Shown here piece by piece: positions 15,459-23,441 of a stretch of 48,043 nt of DNA. Within the stretch, counting starts at the first letter, position 1. Every line of letters starts with the position of its first letter. A program made the translations under genes and the position numbers. The notes beneath the pieces were generated by a model. The model saw nothing but the letters and a program-made list of their open reading frames with translations. It ran no database searches and had not been told where the DNA came from. Source of the stretch: a virus; the IMG/VR virus record IMGVR_UViG_3300020131_000103, positions 1-48,043 of that record; one strand, 5' to 3'.

Positions 15459-15935
15459 ATGCGCGTGAAATTGCTCGCGGACGAAACCGTTCGCTTGGAC
15501 AAGATCAACTCCAAAACCTATCCGGCAGGATGGTCTGGCGAAGTCGACGACACGCTGGCCAAGGCATGGCTTAAGAAACGTACCGCTGAGCGTCTGCCGG
15601 ACGAAGCCGCAGAGCCTAAGCTCACCGATGAGGAGACGCTTGTCCTCAAACAGGCCGCTCAGGCGGCGATGGCTGCGGCCAAGGGCAAGGACGAGACCGA
15701 CGACGAAACCTTCGATCCGGAGACGGGCGAGCTGGATGACGCCGGCGGGGGCGAGGCCGAAGCAGACGAGGGCGACGGTGGGGGCGAACAGACCGCCGCC
15801 GAGACGCTCGCCAGCATGGAATTCGAGGAGCTGAAGGCGCTCGCCAAGCAGCACGACGTCACGACGCACCGCGTCAAGCGTGAGGCGATCGAGGCGGCGC
15901 TGCTCGCGAAGCTTGAGCCCGCGCCGACCGAATAA
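15459..15935 (+). CDS. Head-assembly/packaging protein, gpFI-like position, SAP-like C-terminus
   Basis: A 158-aa acidic protein. The N-terminal 45 residues (MRVKLLADETVRLDKINSKTYPAGWSGEV) look like a small beta domain. A long Asp/Glu/Gly-rich linker follows, and the C-terminal 35 residues (EFEELKALAKQHDVTTHRVKREAIEAALL) form a helix-extended-helix (SAP/HeH-like) motif. Position after the capsid gene matches lambda FI, which helps dock the terminase onto proheads. That function is inferred from synteny. Its stop overlaps the next ATG (TAATG). Confidence 0.6.
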   Translation: MRVKLLADETVRLDKINSKTYPAGWSGEVDDTLAKAWLKKRTAERLPDEAAEPKLTDEETLVLKQAAQAAMAAAKGKDETDDETFDPETGELDDAGGGEAEADEGDGGGEQTAAETLASMEFEELKALAKQHDVTTHRVKREAIEAALLAKLEPAPTE

Positions 15936-16273
15936 TGTTCGACTTCGACAAGCACACCAACGGGCCGCTGTTCTCCGTCTACGCGCGGCCCGTTGCCTAC
16001 AGCCCGGCGTCGAAGCTCGTGAAGCCGGTCGAGCAGCTGCAGGCCATCTTTGACCGCGAGCACGAAGTCGTCCTCGAGGAGCTGGCCAATAGCGAGCTGA
16101 CCGGCTCCGGCCATTCGACGACGGTGCCGGTGCTGACGGTACGTCTGGCCGACTTCGCAGTGAAGCCGGCGCAGGGCGACCTGGTCACCGTGCCAGGAGA
16201 GGGCACGTTCTCGGTGTGGGACGACAAGCCCGACGGTGAAGGCTGCGCCGACCTCATTCTACGAAAGGCATAG
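15935..16273 (+). CDS. Head-tail attachment protein, gpFII-like
   Basis: A 112-aa protein starting MFDFDKHTNGPLFSVYARPVAY. A beta-rich small protein with a conserved-looking HSTTVPVLTVRLADF core and LVTVPGEGTFSV...DDKPDGEG loops, typical of the FII/stopper family that joins filled heads to tails. It is coupled to the upstream gene by a TAATG overlap and followed 3 bp later by the tail terminator gene. The identification rests on length, fold outline and position. Confidence 0.65.
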   Translation: MFDFDKHTNGPLFSVYARPVAYSPASKLVKPVEQLQAIFDREHEVVLEELANSELTGSGHSTTVPVLTVRLADFAVKPAQGDLVTVPGEGTFSVWDDKPDGEGCADLILRKA

Positions 16274-16276
16274 CCG

Positions 16277-16804
16277 ATGCTGATTTTGGAAACGCTGGCC
16301 GAGGCCGCGCGTGCGCGCCTTGTCGCGACCGGGTTCGCCGGCGGCAATGTCGAGCTGCACCGGGACCCGCCGACCAAGGATGAAGGGCTGCCGATCGCCA
16401 GCGTGACCTATGAGCACGACAGTGCGGCCGCCGACGGAGATCCGCGCACCGGCACCTCTGACTTCGTGCACAAGCTGACGCTGGTCATCGACGTGATCGA
16501 CACGGCCGCGACGGGGAGGGCGCTGATGGCCAAGCTTGCGCAGCACAGCGAGCACGTCATGCGCGCGCTCTGTGTCGATCCCTGGAATTGGAGCGGCGAC
16601 GTTGTCGAGGGTATCGCCGGCGTGCGCCAGCTTACCGACAAGAGTCCCGAAGGCGCCACGATTGCCTATCGCCGCCAGGTGCAGGTCGACGTCCTCTACC
16701 GCAGCCAATGGGAGCCGTCGACGGACGGGCTCTCCGATTTCACCTCCGTCTCGATCGACGCCGGCGACGGCATCGGCGCCGACGTCCCTGTGCAATCCGA
16801 GTAA
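16277..16804 (+). CDS. Tail terminator/minor tail protein (gpU/gp37-like)
   Basis: A 175-aa protein (MLILETLAEAARARLVATG). It has the alpha/beta layout of tail terminators: a long N-terminal helix, an edge strand (PIASVTYEHDSA), then HKLTLVIDVIDTAATGRALMAKLAQH and a C-terminal strand (YRRQVQVDVLYRS). It would cap the tail tube and connect to the head stopper. This is the seam where the lambda-like head module gives way to a Mu-like tail module. Confidence 0.6.
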   Translation: MLILETLAEAARARLVATGFAGGNVELHRDPPTKDEGLPIASVTYEHDSAAADGDPRTGTSDFVHKLTLVIDVIDTAATGRALMAKLAQHSEHVMRALCVDPWNWSGDVVEGIAGVRQLTDKSPEGATIAYRRQVQVDVLYRSQWEPSTDGLSDFTSVSIDAGDGIGADVPVQSE

Positions 16805-16831
16805 ACCGCTCAACCCCGAAAGAGGAAGCCA

Positions 16832-17038
16832 ATGACTAATCGCATCTACGTCGCTCCGGCGGCGGGGAAGAGCCCCCGTTCGCCTCTCCCGGACTACGAG
16901 CCCGTGCCGGCCGAAGGCTACTGGCAGACCGACTGCCCCGCCTGGCGTCGTGCAGAGCGCTTCGGCGACGTCGTGATCAGCAAGTCGGCGCCGGGCGAGA
17001 GCGATAGCTCGCCCGCGAAGTCCGGCAAGAGCAAGTAA
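16832..17038 (+). CDS. DUF2635 small phage protein
   Basis: A 68-aa protein (MTNRIYVAPAAGKSPRSPLPDYEPVPAEGYWQ). The pattern V.PA.G...R.P......VPA.G.....WRR....GDVV matches DUF2635, small proteins found immediately before the sheath gene in Mu-like phages. Role unknown, probably in tail assembly. It ends 15 bp before the sheath start. Confidence 0.75.
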   Translation: MTNRIYVAPAAGKSPRSPLPDYEPVPAEGYWQTDCPAWRRAERFGDVVISKSAPGESDSSPAKSGKSK

Positions 17039-17053
17039 GAGGAGCCTCGACCC

Positions 17054-18577
17054 ATGCCGATTTCAATGGATATCCCGACTACCCTGCGGCTCCCGCTTGT
17101 TTGGGCGCAGGTCGACGGCAGCCAGGCCGGCACCTTTGCCAACTATCAGCGCGCGCTGATCATTGGCTATAAGAAGGCTGCTGCGCCGGGGACGCCCAAC
17201 GCGCTCGTTCGTGTGACCTCGCCTGACCAGGCGAAGGCGCTTTACGGTCGCGGCTCGCAGCACGCGCACATGTTCGAGGCCTGGTTCAAGAACAACAAGT
17301 TCGAAGAAACCTGGGGAATCACCGTCGCGCCGCCGAATGCTGGCACTGCAGCGTCGGGCACGATCCTCGTTGCCGGACCTGCGACCAACTCGGGCGCGAT
17401 CTATCTTTACATCGCCGGACGCCGCATCTCCGTCAACGTGACGGTGGGCGACGCGGCCGCCGCCATCGCGACGGCGATCGGCGCCGCCATCAACGCGGCG
17501 CTCGATCTACCTGTGACGGCCTCCGTCGAGACGGTGACCGTGACGCTCACCTGCAATTGGAAGGGCATCGACGGCAACGGCATCGACATCCGCGTCAACT
17601 ACTACGGAGACCTCGGCGGCGAGACATTGCCTGCCGGCGTCACGCTGACCATTACGCCGATGTCTGGCGGCGTCGGTGTGCCGGATCTCACGGGCGCACT
17701 CGCCACGCTCGGCGATCAGCCGTTCGACACCGTCGTTTTCGCCTGGACCGACACCACGACGCTGAACGCCGCCGACCAGGAATGGGACCACGTCGGCACC
17801 AACGGCCGCTGGACCTGGCTGCGTCAGATCTACGGCCACGTCTACTGCGCCAAGGACGGCACGCCGGGCGACCTGCAGACGTTCGGCTCGGCCCGCAACG
17901 GCGCGCACGTCACCTGCTTCGGTTACTACGCGTCGCCGACGCCCTCCTGGGAGCGCGCCGCCATGTACGCCTGCCAGGCGCACACGGCGCTCCGCAACGA
18001 TCCGGCGCGGCCGCTGCACACCCTGCCGCTAGTCGGCATGATGCCGGCGATCCCGGATCTGCGGTTCACGAAGGGCGAAAAGAACGCCTTGGCCTTCGAC
18101 GGCATCTCGTGCGCGACCGAGGCCGACGACGGCACCTGCACCATCGAGACGTCGTTCTCGATGTACCAGAAGAATGCGCACGGCCTCGAAGACAACGCGT
18201 TCCTCAAGGTGCAGACGCTCGCAACGCTGGCCTACGTTTTGCGCTCGCTCCGCTTCGTGCTGACGCAGAAGTTCCCGCGCCACAAGCTCGCGAACGACGG
18301 CACACGCTACGGACCGGGCCAGGCGATCGTCACGCCCAAGGTCGCCAAGGCGGCGATCGTCGCGCACTATCGCTCGATCGAGTATCTCGGCTTGGTTGAG
18401 AACGCGGAGGCCTTCGCGCAGGCTCTGATCGTCGAGCGTAACGTCAACGACCCGAACCGGCTCGACGTGCTCTATCCGCCGGATCTGGTCAACCAGCTCG
18501 ACGTCCTCGCCGTGCTGGCGCAGTTCCGCCTGCAGTATCCGGCGACGTTGCCGGATCAGGCCCTCCCCATCGCCTAA
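17054..18577 (+). CDS. Tail sheath protein, Mu gpL family
   Basis: A 507-aa protein. It begins with the typical short N-terminus (MPISMDIPTTLRLPLVWAQVDGSQAG...QRALIIGYK), then DQAKALYGRGSQHAHMFEAW and a Gly/Thr-rich beta insertion (about residues 95-220). The C-terminal sheath core has FDTVVFAWTD, the LPLVGMMPA region, and a final LDVLYPPDLVNQLDVLAVLAQFRLQYP. It forms the contractile sheath, so the virion is a myovirus. Neighbouring DUF2635 and tube genes confirm the module. Confidence 0.93.
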   Translation: MPISMDIPTTLRLPLVWAQVDGSQAGTFANYQRALIIGYKKAAAPGTPNALVRVTSPDQAKALYGRGSQHAHMFEAWFKNNKFEETWGITVAPPNAGTAASGTILVAGPATNSGAIYLYIAGRRISVNVTVGDAAAAIATAIGAAINAALDLPVTASVETVTVTLTCNWKGIDGNGIDIRVNYYGDLGGETLPAGVTLTITPMSGGVGVPDLTGALATLGDQPFDTVVFAWTDTTTLNAADQEWDHVGTNGRWTWLRQIYGHVYCAKDGTPGDLQTFGSARNGAHVTCFGYYASPTPSWERAAMYACQAHTALRNDPARPLHTLPLVGMMPAIPDLRFTKGEKNALAFDGISCATEADDGTCTIETSFSMYQKNAHGLEDNAFLKVQTLATLAYVLRSLRFVLTQKFPRHKLANDGTRYGPGQAIVTPKVAKAAIVAHYRSIEYLGLVENAEAFAQALIVERNVNDPNRLDVLYPPDLVNQLDVLAVLAQFRLQYPATLPDQALPIA

Positions 18578-18592
18578 ACCCCCGCGGTTGAG

Positions 18593-18616
18593 CCGCGCCG
18601 ATAAGACCCGGCGCGG
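18593..18616. other. GC-rich intergenic hairpin between sheath and tube genes
   Basis: CCGCGCCG (18593-18600) pairs with CGGCGCGG (18609-18616) around an 8-nt loop, with no T run. It is probably an mRNA processing or stability element separating the sheath and tube coding sequences rather than a terminator. Confidence 0.4.
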
Positions 18617-18643
18617 TGCCGCCCATCCATCAGGAGACCACCA

Positions 18644-19006
18644 ATGGCGAACAACCGCATCGCGGGCGTGGCCTATGTCAAATACGACGGCCGTCAGCTG
18701 CCGATCAAAGGCAGCTGGGAAGTCGGTTTTCACAAGCTGAAGCGCGAGGGTATTTCCGGCCAGGATCGCGTGCACGGCTACAAAGAGATGCCGGCTGTGC
18801 CGTTCCTCAAGGGCGACATTTCGTCGACGGCCGAGGTGTCGTTGCCGGTGTTGCTCGCCATCACGGACGCCACGGTGACGCTCGAAGCAGCCAACGGCAA
18901 AACCTACGTGCTTCGCAACGCCTGGACTGCGGACGAGTACACGCTGCAGACCGAAGACGGCAAGATTGCCGTCAAGTTCGAAGGCATGGACATCGACGAA
19001 ATTTAG
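18644..19006 (+). CDS. Tail tube protein, Mu gpM family
   Basis: A 120-aa protein starting MANNRIAGVAYVKYDGRQLPIKGSWEVGFHKLKREGISGQDRVHGYKE. The GVAYVKxDG start, the charged loop and ISSTAEVSLPVLLAITDATVTLEAANGKTYVL are characteristic of gpM tube proteins. It polymerises into the inner tube beneath the sheath. The good ribosome binding site (AGGAG before the ATG) fits high expression. Confidence 0.92.
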   Translation: MANNRIAGVAYVKYDGRQLPIKGSWEVGFHKLKREGISGQDRVHGYKEMPAVPFLKGDISSTAEVSLPVLLAITDATVTLEAANGKTYVLRNAWTADEYTLQTEDGKIAVKFEGMDIDEI

Positions 19007-19073
19007 TCATGCGTGCCCGCGCGCGGGACGGCGCGTGGGCTCCGCTATCCGCTAACATCAGGGGGAACCTTCC

Positions 19074-19694
19074 ATGACTCACGATCCACGCCAATTCACG
19101 AACGGTGGCCAGGAATACGCGCCGCCGGCGGCCGGACCTGCAGTGACGCCTTACAGTCCGCCGCCTGTCGAGGAATACGCACCGCAGCCGGTCATGCGCC
19201 AGGCACCCGCCGGGTATCAGCCGCAGCCCGCTCCGCAGACGTACGCGGCGGCACCAGGCCATGCCGCTGCGCCGGCCGCATACGCGCCCTACGTGCACGT
19301 TTCCGCGCCCCCGTCTGCACCTGCAGTGCCTGCACCGGTCGACCACCTATCGGCGGCAGCACAGTCAATGAGGGCGTCTCTCGGTGCAGGCACCGCCGCT
19401 ACCGATCCAGCTCTTGTTGTCTTGAGCCGCGCCTATGAGGCACACGACCTCTCGGTGCAGGCGGTGCGTTTTCGCAAGCCGACCACCAAGGATCTACGCA
19501 AGTGTGGCTATCCGATGCGCAACGCTTTGAACGTTGCGGGCTCGGCGGTCGGTATCGACGAGCTGCCCGACGTCGTCGCGAAATACGTGACGCTGCTGTC
19601 GGACCCGCCGCTGCCACCGTCGACGGTCGACCAGTTTGAGCTGGACGACTTCTCCAAGTGCTCGGCGGTGATCCTGGGTTTTTTCCTCGGGTAG
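19074..19694 (+). CDS. Tail assembly chaperone (gp41/E family), zero-frame product
   Basis: A 206-aa protein. The first 110 residues are a Pro/Ala/Tyr-rich low-complexity extension (repeated YAP/AP/QP), longer than usual for this family. The conserved chaperone part (about residues 120-200: LSVQAVRFRKPTTKDLRKCGYPM...FELDDFSKCSAVILGFFLG) matches Mu gp41/phage TAC proteins. It coats the tape measure during tube assembly. The gene ends just after a T6C slippery heptamer that gives access to the -1 frame. Confidence 0.85.
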   Translation: MTHDPRQFTNGGQEYAPPAAGPAVTPYSPPPVEEYAPQPVMRQAPAGYQPQPAPQTYAAAPGHAAAPAAYAPYVHVSAPPSAPAVPAPVDHLSAAAQSMRASLGAGTAATDPALVVLSRAYEAHDLSVQAVRFRKPTTKDLRKCGYPMRNALNVAGSAVGIDELPDVVAKYVTLLSDPPLPPSTVDQFELDDFSKCSAVILGFFLG

Positions 19695-19867
19695 GCGAGG
19701 AGGAAACGCCGGCGGCGATCGTCAAGGCGCTCGTCGACCAGTGTTTCGACCTCGCCCACGTCTTGCGCGGCACGCCAGACACCTACCTCGACCTGCCGAT
19801 CGACGATCTTCCGTTCTATATCGACGCCGCGAACCGGCTCACCAAACGCCTAAAGGACAACGGCTAG
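19658..19867 (+). CDS. -1 frame extension of the tail assembly chaperone (gp41' / GT-like)
   Basis: The open -1 frame encodes a helical domain (EETPAAIVKALVDQCFDLAHVLRGTPDTYLDLPIDDLPFYIDAANRLTK). Fused by frameshifting at 19679-19685 it gives a product of about 264 aa with the full chaperone head plus this C-terminal domain. In lambda and Mu relatives the longer form links the chaperone to the tube subunit. The frame has an ATG at 19658, but independent initiation is less likely than frameshifting. It stops 1 bp before the tape-measure gene. Confidence 0.8.
   Translation: MLGGDPGFFPRVGEEETPAAIVKALVDQCFDLAHVLRGTPDTYLDLPIDDLPFYIDAANRLTKRLKDNG
19679..19685 (+). promoter_or_regulatory. -1 ribosomal frameshift slippery site TTTTTTC
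   Basis: The zero-frame codons are GGT-TTT-TTC, so the heptamer T-TTT-TTC is in perfect X-XXY-YYZ register. The zero frame stops at 19692-19694 and the -1 frame stays open to 19867. After slippage, reading resumes with CCT at 19685. This reproduces the G/GT-type arrangement of tail chaperones. Confidence 0.8.
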
Positions 19868-19868
19868 C

Positions 19869-22199
19869 ATGGGCGGACCTTTAGACCTTCGCGGCCGCGT
19901 CACCATCACCAATGGTGGCAGCGGCACGCTTGGCACCGTGCAGCGGCAGCTGCAGCAGATCGGGAGTCAGACCGGGCGCCGGACCGTGCCGATGGGCACG
20001 TTTGCCAGCAACGCGCTCGTGACAGGTGCGGCCGCGTCGCAGAAGCTGCAGGGCAACCTGGTCGGCGCCACGGCAGGGACGTGGGCGCTGGTCAGCGCCA
20101 TGAAAAAGGCCGAGGGGTTCAACCGCAACGTCTTCGGCGTCGGCGTGGCAGCGATCGGCGATTACACAGAGCGCGTGCGCGACAGCGCAACCGGCACAGA
20201 AAAGGTCGTCGTCAACTATGAGAAGGTGGCGGCCTCAATGGAGCGTGTGTCGAAGGTCTCGCGAGACCTCGCGCATGAGATCCCTGAAACGCCGACGAAG
20301 CTTTCCGGCATCGCAGAGACGCTGGCGAAGGCGGGTTTCAGCGACGACAAGCTGGCGGCCGCAACCAAATGGAGCGCGATCCTCGGCTCGACCGATACTG
20401 AAACGGCCGCGTCGGACCTCGGCGCCTTCGCTTCCGTGCTCGATACGATCTACAAGCCGAGATCGGGCGAGCAGTGGGGCGATTTCTTCAAGCGCCAGCT
20501 CGACATCGTGCGCGTTGCCGCTGCAGAGACGCGACTGTCGCTCGGGTCAACGATGGAAGGCCTGCGGCCGTTCTCGGCCCTCTATTCGCTCCTCGGCCAA
20601 TCCGAGACCGACAACGCCATGATGCTGATGGGCGGTGTGCGCAAGGGCGGTGAGGCTGCAGAGGTCGGTCACACGCTGAAATCCAACGCCATGCGCATGC
20701 TGCGCTCTACGGCGGAGGCAACGAGCCGCTTCTCCGCGCTCGGCCTGCGACGGTCGGACTATACCGACTTGGCGGCGATGGACCCGATGCGCGCTGCAGG
20801 CAACCTGTCGCGCGTCTTCCGCAATGCAAACATCAAGGGCGCCTTCCGCTCGCAACTCGAAGGCATGATGCAGGAGGCGATCGAGAGCGGGACGTTCGAC
20901 ACCGACGATTTCCAGACCAAGATCATGGGCATGGTGGCGAAGCGCGGCAATATCGACACCAGCGAAGAGGTCTCCCGGGAGGCCTTCGAGGAGAAGTTCG
21001 CGAATGCCATTTTCGCCGGCGGCGCGAAATTCAACATGCTCAAGCTCTATAAGGATCTGATCGAGAAGGGCGCCACGGCAGCGGACATCGGCACCATCTT
21101 CGAAGGTCGCCGCATCGGCAGCAACATTCAGATATTGGAAGGCCTCAAGGAGTTCGGACCGGAGTTCGAAGAGAAGCTCCGGAACGCGACCGGCGTCGGG
21201 CTCGAAGCCGTGGCCAAAGTGCTGTCGGAATCCGACTATGGGCGCTTGCAGCGGTTCTATGCGCTCCTCGAAGACTTCCAGATCAAGCTGGCAAACTCCG
21301 GCGGCTTCCAGACGTTTTTGAATGGTCTGACAGGCTTTTTCGACTGGATCGGACAGGCGCCGAGCTGGCTGACGAATGCAGCCGTTGCGGCCGGCATCCT
21401 GGGTATAGCGCTAACGCCGCTGGCGATGGCCTTACGTGGCCTAGCGGCGATCGCTGGCGGCCTTCGTTGGCTCGCAGGGCTTGTCGGCGTAGGCGGCGCG
21501 GCGGCCGCCGGACGCGGGCTGTTCTCGCTTAGCAACGCTACCAAAGGCGTCGCTGCCGGAACCGCTGCCGCGCTCGCATCCAAGAAAATCGCGAGCATGG
21601 GCGCCATGACCAGCTCGGGTCGCATGATCGCCGGCATGTCCGCAGCCGGAAGCGCTGCAGGGACGGCCGGTGCAGCCGCTGGCGGGCTTGGAATGCTCGG
21701 CAAGGCTGCAGGCTGGCTCGGCCGGTTTGGCCGCGTGTTGCCTTGGGTCGGTCTGCCCCTAATGGCGCTCGGCGCGGGTATGGGCGCCTATGACGAGTAT
21801 GCGAAGGGTGGAAGCTGGCTCGACGTTGCCAAGGGCGGTGCGCTTGGCGCGCTCGGGCTCAATGGGCTCGGCGGCGAGGCGAACGCGGCCGAGGCCCAGG
21901 CGGGGCAAATGGATCTGCCTGCCGTCGACGTCGATCAGGGTGCAGGTGGCCCCCATGTCGCCGCCAGCGGGCAAGAGGCGCTTGCGGATGCCCAGTCCAT
22001 TGCCGCGCAGATCCAACAGGTTTTCGCCTCGATCGACCTGTCAGCCGCAGGACAGGCGATGATGGCCACTCTTGCGGCGGGCATCACCGCCGGAGGCGCG
22101 CAGGCGATCGCGGCGGCGAACAACGTTGCGAGCCAGGTGCGCGCCGCTGGGCAGCGTGTGCAACTCAACACCGGCCCCAACATGCAACCGGCACGGTGA
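19869..22199 (+). CDS. Tail tape measure protein
   Basis: A 776-aa protein, the longest of the tail genes and directly after the chaperone as expected. Residues 1-330 carry a conserved N-terminal region (HEIPETPTKLSGIAETLAKAGFSDDKLAAATKWSAIL). The middle has hydrophobic helices (LTNAAVAAGILGIALTPLAMALRGLAAIAGGL, about 500-545) and a Gly/Ala-rich stretch, followed by more hydrophobic segments (VLPWVGLPLMALGAGMG). It sets tail length and may form the membrane channel for DNA. The C-terminus (VASQVRAAGQRVQLNTGPNMQ) is typical of the family. Confidence 0.92.
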   Translation: MGGPLDLRGRVTITNGGSGTLGTVQRQLQQIGSQTGRRTVPMGTFASNALVTGAAASQKLQGNLVGATAGTWALVSAMKKAEGFNRNVFGVGVAAIGDYTERVRDSATGTEKVVVNYEKVAASMERVSKVSRDLAHEIPETPTKLSGIAETLAKAGFSDDKLAAATKWSAILGSTDTETAASDLGAFASVLDTIYKPRSGEQWGDFFKRQLDIVRVAAAETRLSLGSTMEGLRPFSALYSLLGQSETDNAMMLMGGVRKGGEAAEVGHTLKSNAMRMLRSTAEATSRFSALGLRRSDYTDLAAMDPMRAAGNLSRVFRNANIKGAFRSQLEGMMQEAIESGTFDTDDFQTKIMGMVAKRGNIDTSEEVSREAFEEKFANAIFAGGAKFNMLKLYKDLIEKGATAADIGTIFEGRRIGSNIQILEGLKEFGPEFEEKLRNATGVGLEAVAKVLSESDYGRLQRFYALLEDFQIKLANSGGFQTFLNGLTGFFDWIGQAPSWLTNAAVAAGILGIALTPLAMALRGLAAIAGGLRWLAGLVGVGGAAAAGRGLFSLSNATKGVAAGTAAALASKKIASMGAMTSSGRMIAGMSAAGSAAGTAGAAAGGLGMLGKAAGWLGRFGRVLPWVGLPLMALGAGMGAYDEYAKGGSWLDVAKGGALGALGLNGLGGEANAAEAQAGQMDLPAVDVDQGAGGPHVAASGQEALADAQSIAAQIQQVFASIDLSAAGQAMMATLAAGITAGGAQAIAAANNVASQVRAAGQRVQLNTGPNMQPAR

Positions 22200-22202
22200 T
22201 CG

Positions 22203-22694
22203 ATGGCTGATCTCAAGCTTTCGCCCTGGAAAAAGGGGCTGCGCAACGCGAGCTTTCGCGGCGTGCGTTTCGAGACCCGTGATCGCGAGCTGGAAAGCGG
22301 CCGCCGGATCGCGCTGCATGAGTATCCGAAGCGCGACACGCCGTTTCCCGAAGACATGGGCAAGGCGACGCGAGAATTCTCGGTCGACGCCTATGTGATC
22401 GGCGACGACTACATGAGCCGCCGCGATCGCCTGGTGAAGGCGTGCGAGCGCGTCGGCCCCGGCACTTACACCGATCATTGGGGCGTTTCGCAACGCGTCG
22501 TCTGCCGCAAGATCGAGCTGAAGGAAACCAGCCACGAAGGGCGCATGTGCCGCTTCCAGCTGCGTTTCATCGAAGCCGGTGACGGCGCCTCGGCTCCGAC
22601 CGGAATCGCGGCCACGGCCGTGCAGCTCGCCGGCGCGGCATCGAAGCTCGTCTCGGCGGCTGTTGGCCGCTTTTCATCCAGCTTTGAGCGGTGA
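22203..22694 (+). CDS. DNA circularisation protein N-terminal domain (Mu gpN-like), part 1 of a split gene
   Basis: A 163-aa protein. The first 120 residues (PWKKGLRNASFRGVRFETRDRELESGRRIALHEYPKRDTPFPEDMG...FSVDAYVIGDDYMSRRDRLVKACE) match the DNA_circ_N domain. It then ends in a hydrophobic helix and stops, whereas the Mu-type protein continues for about 300 more residues. The rest is encoded by the next, overlapping gene (GTGA junction). gpN family members sit at the baseplate hub/tape-measure interface; the DNA-circularising function is historical. Confidence 0.85.
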   Translation: MADLKLSPWKKGLRNASFRGVRFETRDRELESGRRIALHEYPKRDTPFPEDMGKATREFSVDAYVIGDDYMSRRDRLVKACERVGPGTYTDHWGVSQRVVCRKIELKETSHEGRMCRFQLRFIEAGDGASAPTGIAATAVQLAGAASKLVSAAVGRFSSSFER

Positions 22695-23428
22695 TCATGC
22701 GCAGGTCTTTGCCCGACTACGTGCTGGACGCGACGGCGCGCATTCTGACGGCCATCCTGCCGCTATTTGAGCGCACGCCTGGCCCGATCGCGGACGCGAC
22801 GCTGTTTTCGTCCTACCGCCGTACGGTCTCGCGGCTCAAGGCCGACACACGAGCGGCCGCGCGATCGCTTAAGCTCGCCGAAGACGTCGCCGGCATCGCG
22901 GCAGGCTACCGTATGGCGGCCGTCGATATGCGCGCCGTGATCAAGGGACTCGAGCGCGTGGTGGTGGCGGCGCGCGTCCAGCCGTTGACCGAGGCGCGGT
23001 CCGGAACGCTGGCGCGCCAGCGCGAGAACGAGAAGGCGCTGCTGCTGTTGTTCGAATGCCTGGCGCTTGCCGAGGCCGGAAACGCTATCTCGGCTTTGGC
23101 GCCGCGCAGCTACGACGAGGCCGCATCACTACGCCAGCGGCTCGGCCGCGCCTTCGACGTGTCGATCGAGCGCGCGAGCGACTTCGGCGCGCTCGATCTC
23201 ATGCGCCCGTTGCGCGAGACGCAGGCGGCGCTCACGCGCGACATGATCGAGCGCGGACGGCCGCTCGCGCGCCTGGTGACTTATGAGACGGCCGTGCCGC
23301 TGCCATCCGAGGTGCTCGCGCACCGGTTCTATCAAGACCCCTCGCGCGCCGAGGAGCTGCGCGCCGAGAATGGCGCGACCGATCATCCGGCGTTCATGCC
23401 CATGCATGGCCGCGCCTACTCGCGATAA
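22691..23428 (+). CDS. DNA circularisation protein C-terminal part (Mu gpN-like), part 2
   Basis: A 245-aa protein beginning with GTG at 22691, overlapping the previous stop, or ATG at 22697. It is helical and Arg-rich. The end (LARLVTYETAVPLPSEVLAHRFYQDPSRAEELRAENGATDHPAFMP) is the hallmark C-terminus of gpN-type hub proteins, where a V/L-x-H-R-x-Y-x-D signature precedes a LysM-like contact. So this gene supplies the second half missing from the upstream one. Split organisation rather than recent frameshift is favoured because the junction has a normal coupled start. Confidence 0.8.
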   Translation: MIMRRSLPDYVLDATARILTAILPLFERTPGPIADATLFSSYRRTVSRLKADTRAAARSLKLAEDVAGIAAGYRMAAVDMRAVIKGLERVVVAARVQPLTEARSGTLARQRENEKALLLLFECLALAEAGNAISALAPRSYDEAASLRQRLGRAFDVSIERASDFGALDLMRPLRETQAALTRDMIERGRPLARLVTYETAVPLPSEVLAHRFYQDPSRAEELRAENGATDHPAFMPMHGRAYSR

Positions 23429-23441
23429 GGAACGCCCCGAC

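Noticed and set aside
17557-18399. Plus-strand open frame of 280 codons
   Set aside because: Out-of-frame shadow of the tail sheath gene, extremely Arg-rich.
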